From NCBI RefSeq assembly GCF_026213295.1, contig NC_079415.1:33130792-33194791 (forward strand): 64,000 bases of DNA, in the 5' to 3' direction. The notes beneath the pieces were generated by a model. It was given only the letters and a program-made list of their open reading frames with translations. It was not told the origin of the DNA and did no database searches. Position numbers and translations under genes: made by a program. Below are positions 1 to 16,503 of this stretch, in pieces (the first letter of the stretch is position 1; each line of letters starts with the position of its first letter). The DNA is from Gadus chalcogrammus. Its lineage: Eukaryota; Chordata; Actinopteri; Gadiformes; Gadidae.

Positions 1-1798
1 CCCCGCGGTCCAGAAGTTCACGCCACACCAGCGGGGACTCGCTGTGTCGCCATCCGTGTGATCGACAGGTGTCGTCCAACCATTCCTGGGGGGGGACGGG
101 GACATCGTGGAATTACTAGTCAACCACAGAAAGTGTGATTTCTTTAACATGTAGGCCTATGAGTACGTTGTGATGTTTAATAGGTTAAATGAGCCAGGGG
201 TGACCTCCCACTCGTCTGGCGCGACGAGGATCTTGTGGATCCGGAAGTAGGGTAGGGATCCCTGGAGTTGATCCCCTAGATTCTCGGCTTTGGCGAAGTG
301 AGGACAGTCGGCTTTCCCTTTAGTTGGGAGTGGGGAAAGTTGCAGAAGAAATGACTAAGTTAGGTTTAGTTGTGTTTTCTAGCATATCGTAACGTTGTAT
401 TAAAAGCCAAGCCTTACCAGCGAGCACAAACCGCGCCATGGTTTGGACGCGTCCGTTGCTAGGAAACCAGAGGTATTGCTTGGAAACCGGCAGTGTGGTT
501 GCTAGGAAACCAGCGGGTGTTAAATTGTCTCCATGAGAAGGAGAAACATAAAAAATTTAAAACTATGCTACTATTAAAACTGTTAACCCCCGCAGTGTGG
601 TTAAGTTATGCCTACTTTGTGCTTTTCATTTGGAAAGCAGTCCCGTCTGCTCTAGTAGTATACTATTCTGTTGCATATGGGATATATCGAAGTTGCTGTT
701 TCTGTGTTTCAACACCATGTTAATCCAGGGAAGCGATTATAACAAACACATTTAGTTTAAATAAAGTATGGATTATGGAGTATGGATTGAAATGTAGGCA
801 TCTGCAGTATCTTCAATACACAAGATTTGCAAAACCATTCGTAATAGGAAACAATTAAAAAACAAAAGACAAGCTGTTTAATATGACTTTATTACTTAGC
901 CTGTATATTATTTGTGACCAACCTTGACATAAAAGGTCGCAAAGAGGTCATTCAGAGGCAGTATGGTTTCATGGTCGGAGAACACAAAAAAATCTTAAAT
1001 ACAAGTAACGTTAGGCATGAGATACTTAAACCAAATGAGTCTAATAAAAAAAACAAGTGAGACACCTGTAAAACCATCTCACTTTGTTAATAAAAAAAGT
1101 AATATCCTACATTAAACCTTCGATTTATTTGCCAACGTATTTGCTACCGTTAAGTGTTTGCATGGCACATTGCACCCCCCCCCCCCCCCCCCCCCCCAAG
1201 CATAAATAAACAACATGAGAGTCCTACTCCCAGCTCAGCCAATCAGAGACCAGGCGTTGCTCCGATCCTCTACCCTGTCAACAAAGGTAATAATAAATAC
1301 ATTTGAAATGTAGCGTCGACTGAGCGACAATTTCCTATATATATTTTTTTTTAGCAAAGACTTAATAAATTAAACGTCGGCTACAATGTACATTCAGCTG
1401 CACATGCTAAAAGTCCCGCCTCCTCCTGTTGCCGTGGAGATGTAAACAGCCAGGCCATTGGTTGGTTGTCCTGCTCTCCGTCGTTAAGGAACCGGCGGCG
1501 TGACTCTCCGGGCGTCTCAAGGAGTAGGTGGAGGAGTCAGAGAACACACGGAGGGCGACGGGTGTAGCAAACATGGCCACCTGCTTTGACCTTTGACCTA
1601 TGACCCCCGGGGGAAGCCTCAGGGAGTACCGGGGCGAACGGACGTCCTGCTTCATGGCACTGTGTTAGTCATGTGACCGCTGCGTCACAGGGGTCCCAGT
1701 GTCACGTTAGAGAGTCGGGTTACGTTGACATAAGGGGGGAGGGAGGAGAGACGAGGAGGGGAGGGGGGGGGTTGGGGAGACAAAGATGGCGTTCGTCC
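1..1798. other. Non-coding flank downstream of chst10
   Basis: No exon or convincing open frame is visible. The chst10 3' UTR must begin at 1798 and run leftward; a minus-strand AATAAA (plus-strand tttatt at 888-893) is one possible polyadenylation signal but is unproven. There is a C23 homopolymer at 1175-1197. The segment 1400-1680 is relatively CpG-rich. The short frame at 493-723 has no recognisable family features. Confidence 0.5.
455..510. promoter_or_regulatory. Two X-box-like RFX sites
   Basis: The 13-mer GTTGCTAGGAAAC occurs at 455-467 and again at 498-510, with a related TTGGAAACC between them. It fits the imperfect palindrome bound by RFX factors (GTTGCY-N-RGAAAC type), typical of ciliary-gene promoters. 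No gene start is visible beside it, so a regulatory role is only inferred. Confidence 0.35.
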
Positions 1799-4476
1799 TC
1801 AGCTCCACAGGAAGTTCGGCGGCGGGTACCCGAACAGCAGGAAGTCCCCCTGGTAGCGCGCGTACAGCTTCCGCACCTCGGCGCCGCTGACGCCCGCAAA
1901 GTACTGCTCCACCTTGGTGCGGTTGTAGCGCGTGATCCCGGGCGGGATGGCCGGGTACTCCACCAGGGCCTCCACCCCGGCCCCTCGCAGGATGTGGGGA
2001 ACGTCGCGCTCCAGCGTCTCGTGGTGGCCCACGGCGCTGTAGCCGATCTGGCAGGGCGCGCACAGCTCAGAGTACGTGGCCCAGTGGATCACCGCCTCGC
2101 CGAACTCGTAGTCCAGGTGGCGCCGGCGGCCGTCCGTGTCGCCGAGGTAGCGGACGAACTCGCGGAAGCGCAGGCCGGCGGCGGGCGCGGTGGCGCCGGC
2201 GGCCACGCGCCGGTCGCGGCGGTAGCGGCGGATGATGGCGGGCGCGATCTCCGTCTTGTACCAGGGCTCGAAGCGCGGGTTCTCCACGAACTTGTCCTTG
2301 AAGGCCGAGATGAGCCGCTCGAAGGGGTCCCGCACGATCAGGAACTTGAAGTAGAGGCGGAGCCTGAGAGGAAGAGGAAGACAGGGAGGGGGATGAAGAG
2401 AGACGACGGGGAAATAATCGGATTGCGATTATTTCGACCAATATCGCGATTGCGATTTTTCTGCGGGAGTTTTATTTTTATAGTTCCTTATGTTCTGTGT
2501 TATTCACTAAACACAAGCAATAAATCATTCTATAGTCTGACCGACACAACATTGGAAGCAGTCAATATATAAACTGCTCTTTCCTTTAAGCCAGGCCTAT
2601 ATATGTTGAGATGAATCGATGCATGAATTGATATAACTATAATATATTCATTTAACTATTGAATTGCAAAAGAAAAATAAATATGAAATAAAAATACTAA
2701 ATAAAAAAATGATTTTTTAGTCGCAGCCTTTGCAATTTGCAAATCACGTTCTATTAAATGCGATGTTGGTTTGAATTTGATTAATGGTTCAGCCCGTCAC
2801 CTCTCACTGATCTCCGACGGCGTGAAGGACGAGAGGCGCCTCAGGTGGTTCTTATCGTGCCGGTGGACGATGTCCTCCGGAACCTCGTCCACCGTGGGAT
2901 AGTCGCCTGTTACAGAGAGACAGACAGACAGACAGATAGAGAGACAGACAGACAGAGAGGAAGACAGAGAGACAGACAGACACATCATGGAGACAGACAT
3001 ACAGACAGACATACGGAGAAACAGTGAGACAAACCGAGAGAAAAAAGAGAGACAGACAGAGAGCCAGACAGACGGAGAGACACGGCAATGAGACAGACAG
3101 ACAGACAGAGACACATTCAATGAGAATATAAAAAAGCAGATTTCAATGTAAAAAGTAAATTGTTAATTCAAAAACCGTCAAGTGATCGATGATCGTCTCT
3201 TAACGAGCATAAGCACACCTAAAAGATTACAGAGCACTCGAACATAAGTTTGTGTGTACAGGACTAAAGCGCCACGAATGGGATGTGAACAAACGAAGGA
3301 GGGCCTGTAGCCAGCGCTGCCGCTGTGTCCCGAGGTCTGACGCACCGTTGAGCACGATGAGGACCTTCTTCCACTGGGTGTTGCCCACTTTGGGGGTCTG
3401 GCAGAAGAGGATCTTGTGTTTGTCGCAGACGAAGATGCGGTCCATGACGAACTTGTTGACGGGGTCGCGCGTCTTGGCGCTGGTGTTCTTGCAGACCGCC
3501 GACAGCAGCTCCAGACGTTTCTCCGACACGTCCAGCCAGTCGGTCGCCGAGGGCAACGGCGAAGGCTGAAAGCGGAGTGTCACAGTTTAAAACACAAAGT
3601 GTTGTCACCGAAAAGTCCATGTATATTTGCGGGGGGGGGGGGGGGGGGGGGCTGCACGACTAATCTGATCAAAATCACGATCTAGGTTCATAACTCTATA
3701 CGATCTCATTTCTAAATGACAACGATTCTGCTTCGTTTTCATTAAGGACGTCAGCTGCAGCAAAACAACAATCCTACACTCCCCCTCAACAAATGACAAC
3801 ATGGGGTTACACCATGTGATGCGGGAAAACAGGAACGTTCCCTTCCTCAGCCCCCCCCCCCATCATATTTTTTGTTTGGGTTACCTTCTGTATCAGGTCA
3901 ATGAGCGCAATAGAAACACTTATTGAAAATTAATGCTCTGAAACATGACCTCAATTCCTAAGAAAGAAAATCGTGGTTTTCCTTTAATCAAGAACAGTGC
4001 AGCCCTGACACACATCAGTGAAGAAATTTGTGCAAACTGTTTACGATACAATTAAGGATACGGATTTGTTCCTTGAAGTTAAATTTGGAGAATGCTTTGA
4101 TGTTCAGTTAGGTGCGGTGGCGGTGGGTGTCAAAGAAATTATAGATAAAATTGTAATTACCAGATTGGTTGTCGCACTCACAGCAGGCACTTCTGGACCA
4201 GGCAGAGGGGTCGCCACGACCACCTTGTTTCCCAGTACGGGCACTGGCAGTGTCCCACTCTGTGCAATCGACTTCTCCCCATAGTCTGAGAAGACAATCC
4301 ACCGGTATACAACAATTACTGCGGAAGGTATTTCATCGGTTCAACCCAACCGTGATTCAATAGATCGTCTCGCCCAGCTTACCGTCGGCGGTCCTGAAGG
4401 AGATGAACTTGCTGGCGAACATGAGGATGAGAAGCACCCAGCCGCAGGCCCCGAGCAGCAGCCAGCGGTGCCGCAT
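1799..4476 (-). CDS. chst10: Carbohydrate sulfotransferase 10 (HNK-1 sulfotransferase)
   Basis: Type II Golgi enzyme that transfers sulfate from PAPS to terminal glucuronic acid of the HNK-1 glycan. Exons in gene order: 4476-4383, 4285-4182, 3565-3346, 2906-2801, 2363-1799. The lengths sum to 1089 bp, 362 residues, and all phases agree; the human protein is 356 aa. Residues about 4-25 form a single hydrophobic signal anchor (WLLLGACGWVLLILMFASKF). The PAPS 5'-phosphosulfate loop is visible in exon 3 as CQTPKVGNTQWKK. The 3'-phosphate loop is in exon 5 as IVRDPFERLISAFKDKF. The C-terminus ends FGYPPPNFLWS, near the human ending. The start is chosen because the ATG at 4476 aligns with the human N-terminus; an in-frame ATG four codons upstream (4488) would lie before a likely splice acceptor. 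The upstream leader exon and promoter were not located. Sulfotransferase family membership is firm; the CHST10 assignment rests on length and motif similarity along the whole protein. Confidence 0.95.
2920..3115. repeat. GACA/GAGACA-rich simple repeat
   Basis: Degenerate (AGAC)n with embedded ACAT and GAGA units, lying in chst10 intron 4. It generates long spurious frames on both strands. Confidence 0.85.
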
Positions 4477-5769
4477 CGTCTGGGACATCACCGGACGGCC
4501 ATGGAGCCCCCCAACCCGATCTAGAGCACTTAACACGCCGCGGGAGAGGCGTGGTGTTGAGTCGGTGTCGCCATTTGGGACCAAATGGGTGGACTTACTT
4601 GGTGCTGATTGCTTGGACAACATGCAACACAACGGAAAGTGTATGCCAAGAGGGAAGAAGCGGTGCATGCAGGGTAATGAAGTATGATAGTCACACGCAG
4701 ATGAGGGAATCATGTAACATTTAGTGGCGATCTGACACCCAAGAGCCTGGGTTGGAGAGGAGCGGGTCGCTGGCGGGGAGGGGGGGGGGGCGGAGCAGGC
4801 GAGGCTGGAGACCGTATGATAAGAGATGCCATGCTCGAAGGTACACGTCACCCCGAAGGTGGGTACGGTAACATTTTAATCTAAATCAATGGTATATTTA
4901 TTACAGTGTGTATACAAGCTCACATATTACTCCTACCTCTAGCAGAGTACTTCCGGTCCAGCGTGTTTACATCCGGCCAAACCTCTCTGGAGGATTCCGG
5001 GGAGAAACAAGGCTGGCCTTTTGGATCCGGGTTTGGAATATTATAGAATATATTTTATATTTTCAATCCCGCGAATGTTGTCAAGCTTTAATATAGTTTC
5101 ACGATCTCCAACAGGAACAACGTGGAGGCCAAATTTAGGAAATAACTGCAGGCACCCGTTAATCATTTCTCAGCCTAACGTTACGCACCATTGGCGCAAA
5201 TCCGTGCATTATCGCATGAAACCATAAAATGCTAATTCATGGCCTGGAGACACTTGCTATTTAAATAGGTGTTAACATTCCATGATCGTGGATTCAGATG
5301 AAACGGGTATATTCCCCTCCATCATATCACAGGTTCTTTGACACCATCTGGTGGCCGTGTGGTGCCATGACGACAGTTAGGCTTGACCCGTCATTCAATT
5401 TCTATTCGCCCTGCCCATGTAATAGAGGTTTCGTGTTAATAATGTACATTTGGTTCTCAATATATCAAGTGCTTTGTATTTCATCATGTTATAGTCAAGT
5501 TGACAATGGATCTAGTTAATTATTTGGGGATTTCACCAAAACCCCTCGCTACAATGTATTCAGTGCCCACATTAATCAACACACATTACCTGTTCAACTC
5601 CATGGAACAAAAGCGTTCTGATGAACATGCAACATACACCATCATTCTATTGTTTCTCATAGCCCCAATGCATAAATGTTTTGTGTCGTTTCCTGGTCCA
5701 ATGAGACCATTGTTGATGAATTCTTGGTGGAGAATTAAAGAGACAGGAGAAAAGGTTTGTTTTTACAAT
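4477..5769. other. chst10 upstream / rpl31 downstream intergenic DNA
   Basis: No coding exon was recognised. A non-coding chst10 leader exon and its promoter should lie somewhere upstream of 4476, but no splice donor or TATA/CpG signature identifies it. The plus-strand frames here (for example 4403-4687, 5298-5519) are short and low in information. Confidence 0.4.
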
Positions 5770-5775
5770 TTTATT
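5770..5775 (-). terminator. rpl31 polyadenylation signal
   Basis: Minus-strand AATAAA starts 20 bases after the end of the rpl31 stop codon, giving the very short 3' UTR usual for ribosomal protein mRNAs. Confidence 0.75.
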
Positions 5776-5794
5776 CCACTCTTAGAGGGGACAC

Positions 5795-7916
<2,122 letters not shown>

Positions 7917-8355
7917 TTAATGCAATGCTAAATTATTTCAATGTACATTCTGAGTGCACGAGAGTACGCGTGTGTAGAAATGAATCCAAAGTCGATGGCC
8001 GTTCCGTTTCATGTGTGAATGAAAACCGAACTACAGCACACGCCAAATGTACAAGTTATTTTCAAAGCTTTATAACAATCATTTTAGACGTAACATTTGG
8101 TAAGTTAAACGCGTTGAAAAACGTGTAAATACAAGCGAGCCCGGTCCGCCGAGTTCACTCCAGACCGTGCAACTCAGACGTCGACCCTTTCCTACTTTAG
8201 TTATGTTTTTAAGTTTAGAAACGGGTTCATAATGCAACACCAATTGATATTAGACATCGGAGTTTATGTACATGTGAAAAACGAACAGATTGACACATTA
8301 AACACAGCAGGATGGCTTTAGATTGTTCAAATATAAATCCGGAGAAAATACTCAC

Positions 8356-8400
8356 TTCGGCTTGTATTTGAAGCGGAAGTTGGAAGGAAATATCATCCGC
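8356..8400 (-). promoter_or_regulatory. rpl31 leader exon and 5' TOP start region
   Basis: On the minus strand a pyrimidine tract (TTTCCTTCC, transcript start about 8387) is followed by about 30 bases and a consensus donor GCCGAA|GTGAGT at 8356/8355. This matches the layout of ribosomal protein genes: a TOP start, a short non-coding exon 1, then exon 2 opening with ATG at 7892. A TOP motif would couple translation to mTOR/LARP1 signalling. The exact start site is inferred. Confidence 0.6.
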
Positions 8401-10337
<1,937 letters not shown>

Positions 10338-13300
10338 TCAGGAGACGGATATCTCCGTCGGCACGGCGCCCTGTTGGCCGCTCCCGGTGGCCGCCGCCTC
10401 CTCCTCCTCGTCGTCTGCCTCTGGTGGTGTCTGTGGTGGTGAGGTGGGGGCGTCGGTGGCGGCCGGAGGCGGAGCTCCTGCGTCGGTCTTGTCGGTCGGG
10501 GTGACGGCGGTCGTCGGGGTGGTGGGGGTTGGCGTGGCGGGGGTGGTGGCGGGGGTGGTGGTGGGGGCGGCGGCGGCGGCGGCGGCGTGGGCGGACATGC
10601 TCCTCCGGAAGAGACGCATGCTGAGCTGCATGAGTTCCGTGTCCAGGCCGGGGGTCACGGGGTACATCTGCTTGATCAGACCCTGGGAGGGGGAGGGGGG
10701 GGGAGGAGTTAGGAAGCACAGGCGTGGGGAGCGACGGGGAAACGTTCCCTTTCTGATTAGCGTCTCTCCGTGTGTGTTTCCCTGTTTGTGTGTGTTTCCC
10801 TGTGTGTGTGCGTGTGTGCGTGCGTTGACAACAAAGCTGAGACCGCTCTGTCATTGGCGGACGCCGAGTGAGACCCCGCCCACCTTGTCGTTTTTCAGCA
10901 GCTGCCGCCGAATGGCGAAGTCCCGACGGGCGCACAGGGCCTTGCAGCAGGGGCCCAGGTTGCTTAGCAACCCCGCCCTCTCCACCCGCCGGTTGAGGGC
11001 GGCCATGTTGAGGGCCCCCAGGTCGTGTTCGAAGAGCTTGTCGGCGTCTGGAAGAGAGGGGGGGGGGGGCACAGCGTTAACGACCGCGTGACAGCACAGC
11101 CATGCGCTACGCTAGTAGTTAGCATCGATACATTTGCCGCATACACGGTCGCCTTAAGCCACCTTGATGTGTGATTTCCTCAGCCTAGTTACGTTTATTC
11201 GTAATTCTACCGTAAATGTTCGGTTAATATAATCGTTTTGATGATAGAGGGAAAATTTGACCATTTCAAACCCTTCCCGTTGAAGCAAAACCGGACATTT
11301 GTACATTAAGCTAGCTCCCCATCGTGCTGATACTATAAGATACCACAGTTTTAAGTCTTAAGTTTTAAGTCTAAACGTTCCAGCTGTTGAATAAACACAA
11401 GCTTCCTACAGTTGGTCATTTAGCAGCTTGATCAATCGTGCAAGTAAGAGAGTGACCCATCAAAGCGGTCGATCAAAACCGGAGTGAGTACAGAACACAA
11501 TAACCCTGCACAACCAAGTTAAAAATAAAAATTGCACCAGGTACACAGAGAGTAGCTTCAGGCACACTGGTCGTTTCCACCCACCCGTCTATAAAGGCAT
11601 AATCAGGGTTTCGGTAGGTTGATACTTTTGTGTAATATAAAAAAAGAAAAGAAAAAGGAAAGCAGTCAGAAACTCGGTCATCACGGTTCAACCCGACACA
11701 CGCTAGGGCTTTGACTCCGAACTTCGTTATTCGACTATGAAAAAATAAAAATAAAAAAATAAATCAAAATTCGAAGGAATATTAGGCAGCCCTTAATATT
11801 CAAACCTGTTATGGGCAGGCCAAGAGGGAGGGACGTCGGAGAACCCCACGCAGTCTATTCATAATATTGTAATGACCACGGAAGAGGCAGTGAACGAAGT
11901 ATTGATTTGACAGGGGTTTATCAGAAACCTAATAAACCGTCGAAACGCGCAAGACCGGTAACCATAACAACGCCGGTAAACAAACCTCGCGAATTCCAAT
12001 CCGGGTCTTACTGAAGGCATTTAATGGTCAAAATATTATCAATACATTTTCGAATATATTCGAATATTAATGTAAATAAACAAACAAACTTCGAATATGA
12101 TATTTTGGCAGAAGTCAAAGCCCTAACGCACGCCGACCCGAACCGCAGCCGAGCAACGACTAGAACGACTAGAACCACAACGGCCGATCTCGTCTCGTCT
12201 CGTCCCCCCCTGGGTACCTTTGGGGTCCTCCAGCTCGCCCCGGCAGACCTCTCGGACCTGCTCCAGGAGCCGGGGCCCGGCCAGGCGCTTGGAGATGCCC
12301 GCCCGGAGCAGCACGGCGCCGGGGGTGAAGCGCAGGAGGGCAGCCCCCGCCGCCCGGGCCTCGGCCTTCTGCTTGGGCATCAGGCTGGACCAGTCCACGT
12401 CGATCACGTCCAGGGGGCCTGGGACGCACAGGCAGGGGGTCAGAGGTCAGACACCGGGAGGACGGGTTCATCACAGGTTAGAGACCAGAATGACTCATTC
12501 ATTATGGGTCAAAGGTTAGTGAGTGGGAGATCTAATTAATTAAAGGTTAGTGGTTAGAGAATTACTCATTCATTATGGGTTAAAGGTTAGTGACCGTCCC
12601 TAATTATAGGTTAGGGGTGAGATACTGCTAGGACAAATTAATTATAAGTAAGGGGTTTAAAGACACTTGGATAACTAATTAGTAAGAGGTTAGGGGCTAG
12701 ACACTGGTAGGAATAATTAATTATAGGTTAGGGGTTTAAAGACACTGGGATAACTAATTCGTCGGTGGTTAGCGGTCGGTGGCTAGTCGTCTACCTGTGA
12801 TCTTCTCGTCGTCCTGCTGGTCCTCTTTCTTCTGGCTGCCGGCCAGGATCTCGTCCAGCTCGTCGTCACTGATTGGCTCGTACTCCTCGCCCCCGGAGAC
12901 CACCGATTGGCTGTCGTCTTCCTTGGGGTCGTCATCCCCTGTGGGAGGCAAACGAGGCGGGGCCCGTTAGCACGGCCGGGAGAAATAGACGCCACCTCTG
13001 AGCCATACTGGGAGGAAACCATTCAAAGATGCACTTTAATCCAAAGCCATTAATTGAATTCAGATGAACACCGAGTTCACGCACTTAAAGCAGGTAGGGG
13101 TTTCAGGGGGCAGACATTAAGTGAACCCAGAAGCTTTGTCTGGAGATTCGACCACATCAACTACACTAAATCAACGGCGCCACTAATAGTCGGTAAGTGT
13201 GACCCGTCTAAATTAATTTAATTAATTCTTTGATAAGTTTAAATTGAAGGTATTCCAAGAGCAAAAAAATAGACAGAATCGTGATTCGAAAATGTGATAT

Positions 13301-14117
13301 AAACTACTCCGGTTAGGTATGTAGCTAGACAGCCGCGTGTTGCATCCGACACCTTTTTTAGATCAATTCATTTTTTGGGGGAGATTTGTTGATCGTCTGA
13401 CTATTAAGACAATAACAACAAATACGGCCAAAAAAATCCCCCTAAAACTAATTGGCCTCCCCCAGCTTTAAACCTGCATGGGGTTCAGATCCAGAGGAGC
13501 GATGTTCTCAAGTCAATGGAAGAAATGGACTCCCTTCATTAAGGGAATAGATGACGCTACACAATCAGGATAGGCTCTAAGCAATCAAAGAAAACGTGTA
13601 TAAAACTAAATTTATACTGGTGTGCCCCCTTTCTATTGTTCCTGTTATTGTACTCGTATTGTGTGTATGTCTTTAAAAATGTGAAAAGACTTAAATAAAG
13701 AAAGAGAAAAAAAAGGTAGGAAAAAAAAGAAAGAAAAAAGGAAAAAAAGGAAGAAAAAGAAAAAAAAAGAAAGAAAAGAGAAAATGTATTAAACTTGTTT
13801 CTTAAGAGTGCTCAGTCTCCGCCCCCTCCATTAGCCCCTCCCCTTAACCACTGGGCTCCCGCTCCGGCCTACCGTCCACGCTGTCGGCCCTGTCCGCCGC
13901 CGCCTCCCCGCCCCCGGGCTGGTGGCTGTTCCCGGGCTTCTCCCCCTCGCCGCTGAAGGCCTCCCGGGGCAGCAGCGGCTCGTACTCAGGCCGCTCGGGC
14001 CTCTCGGGCCGGTCGGGCCGCATCATCATCATCACGCCCTCGCCGCGCCCCGGCGCCCGCGGATCCCCGTGCGGCGCCATCTCCATCATCATCATCATCA
14101 TTCGGTCACGCTCCCTG

Positions 14118-14154
<37 letters not shown>

Positions 14155-16448
14155 GCTCCCCCGGCCCGCCCCTCTCCCCGCGGGCGTCCCTCTCCCGCTC
14201 CCGTTCCCGCTCCCGCTCGTGCTGCTGGATCAGCCCCTCGGGCAGCAGGCGCTCCCGCTCCCGGAGGTCCCGGAGGAGGGGCTCCCGGCCCGGCCGCATC
14301 AGCAGCGGCTCGCGGCCGCGCGCCGCCAGCCCGTGGGGGGCCAGGCCCTGGCCCGGCCAGTCGCGCTCCCAGTCGCGGGGGTTCTGGTGGGAGGGGGGGA
14401 GGGGCTGGAGGAGGAGGGGCGCCTGGCCCAGCAGAGGGGGCTGCTGCTGGGGTGGCAGCAGGTGCTGCTGCTGCTGCTGCTGCTGGAGGAGGACCGGGAG
14501 GGGGGGCTGCTGGGACAGCAGGGGCTGCTGGGAGGAGGCCGGGGGCCGCAGCTCCTTGCGGTCAAAGGCCTCGCGCTCGCCGGCGGCAGCGCCGCGCTCG
14601 CGGCTGTCGTAGGAGCCGGCGCGCGAGCGCGAGCGGCCCTGGCGCTCCGAGTCCGGGGAGCTGCGGCGGGAGCTGTGGCTGCGGGAGTCCTGGCGGTCTG
14701 AGGGGGGGGGAGGGTGAACGGCTTAGGGTTAGAGACGGTTGGAACGCGGCCGGTAGGAGACGGTTGTTGAGTGAGTGAGTGAGAGTGTGAGAGTGAGAGT
14801 GAGAGTGAGTGAGTGAGGTGAGTCAGTGAGAGTGTGAGAGTGAGAGAGTGAGAGAGTGTGAGAGTGAGAGAGTGTGAGAGTGAGTGAGGTAGTGAGGTGA
14901 GTCAGTGAGTGAGAGAGTGAGGTGAGTGAGAGTGAGGTGAGTGAGAGAGTGAGGTGAGTGAGTGAGGTGAGTGAGAGTGAGAGTGAGAGTGAGGTGAGTG
15001 AGAGAGTGAGGTGAGTGAGAGAATGAGGTGAGTGAGAGAATGAGGTGAGTGAGAGAGTGAGGTGAGTGAGAGAGTGAGGTGAGTGAGAGTGAGGTGTGTC
15101 AGTGAATGAGTGAGTGAGTCAGTGCGTGCGTGCGTGCGCTCACCTGAGGACGTGCTGCGGCTGGGCTCCCCCCTCCTCAGCTGGTCGATGCGGGACTTCC
15201 TCTCGGTGAACGGGTGCTCCCCGGGCCCCGCCCGCTCCCGGTCCCGGGAGGAGGGGGGGGCCCCCTGCATGCGTCCGCGGCGGCCCCCGCCGGGCCGGGC
15301 CCCCGGGGGGTCCTCGCGCCCCGCCGGCTCCCCGGACGGCGAGCGGAGGCGGCGCGAGGAGGGGGGGGGGGGCCCGCGGTTCTGGAGCCCGCCCCCGACG
15401 CCCCGGGACCCCTCGGGGAGGGGCTTGCGCAGCAGGGGCTGGGACATGAGGGGCTGGGGGGGCAGGGTGGGCAGCAGCAGGTGGGGGGGCTCCTGGGGCA
15501 GCAGGGGGGCGATGGCGGGGGCAGCCGCGCTGCCCCGCTCCCGCTCCCGGCCGCGCCGGGGGCCGCCGCCCCGGCGGAGCAGCTCCACGGGGGCCCGCTC
15601 GGCCGGGGGGGGCGGCCCCCGGTCCGGGCGGGGAGGCAGGGCCGTCTCCGTGGCCCCGCCCCCTCCTCCTCCTCCCACCTCCTCGTCCGACCAGTCGCTG
15701 AAGTTGGCGTCCATCTTGGGCGGCGGGGCGGGGCCCGGGGGGCCCGGCCTCAGGGAGGGCCCCGGGGGGGTGCGGGGCCCCCGCCGGCGCTTGCCCGGGG
15801 GCAGGTGGGCGTCGTCCTCGGCCGAGCCGTCAGACTCCGCCCCCCCGCCGCGGGGGCGCTTGGCCTTCCTCTCCGTCTTCTTCTTCGCCCCTTTGCGCGG
15901 CGAGTGCTGCAGCGGCGCCGGAAGCAGGGCGGCGGGGGGCGGGGCTTCGGTGACGGGGGGTGGAGCCTGGGCGGCGGCGGCGGCGGCGGGGAGGTCGGCG
16001 TCGCGGCCCGGCGCCTCTTCGTCCTTGCGGCCGCCGCTCTTCTTCGGGCCCTTCCGCGCCGACTTGCCCTTCTTCTTGTTCTCCTGGGAGCCGGCCGAGT
16101 CGCGGTCGTCGCCCGCGGCGACGGCCGCCACGGCGGGGGCCGGCGGAGGGGGGCTGGCGTCCCGGGGCGGGTCCCGCCCGCGGCCGCGGGAGTCGGAGCG
16201 GGCGCCGTCTCCCGGCGGGCCGCGCCCTCGCTCGCCGCCGCCGCCGCGGGGCTCCGGGTCGTCGTGGCGACCGCGGCCGTCCCTCTTCTCGGCCCCACCC
16301 CCTCCCCCGCCGCGGCGCTCCTCCTCCTTCCAGCGGCCCGGTTTGTCGTCTGAGGAAGTGGGCGTGGCCCGGGGCGGCGTGCGCAGCAGAGGCTCATGGG
16401 GCCGCACCACCTGACTCAGGAGGCGGTGCTTATCCCCGCCTGGAGAGA

Positions 16449-16503
<55 letters not shown>

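Noticed and set aside
493..723. Small hydrophobic protein of 76 codons
   Set aside because: No homology, Kozak context or splice evidence; the length is within chance for AT-rich sequence.
2797..3120. Cys/Ser/Val-rich minus-strand frame
   Set aside because: Generated by the GACA repeat adjacent to the real chst10 exon 2801-2906.
15110..16414. Long plus-strand frames (434 and 379 codons) opposite zc3h13
   Set aside because: They are shadows of the GC-rich coding exon 15144-16439, whose minus-strand frame matches the human protein and joins in phase.
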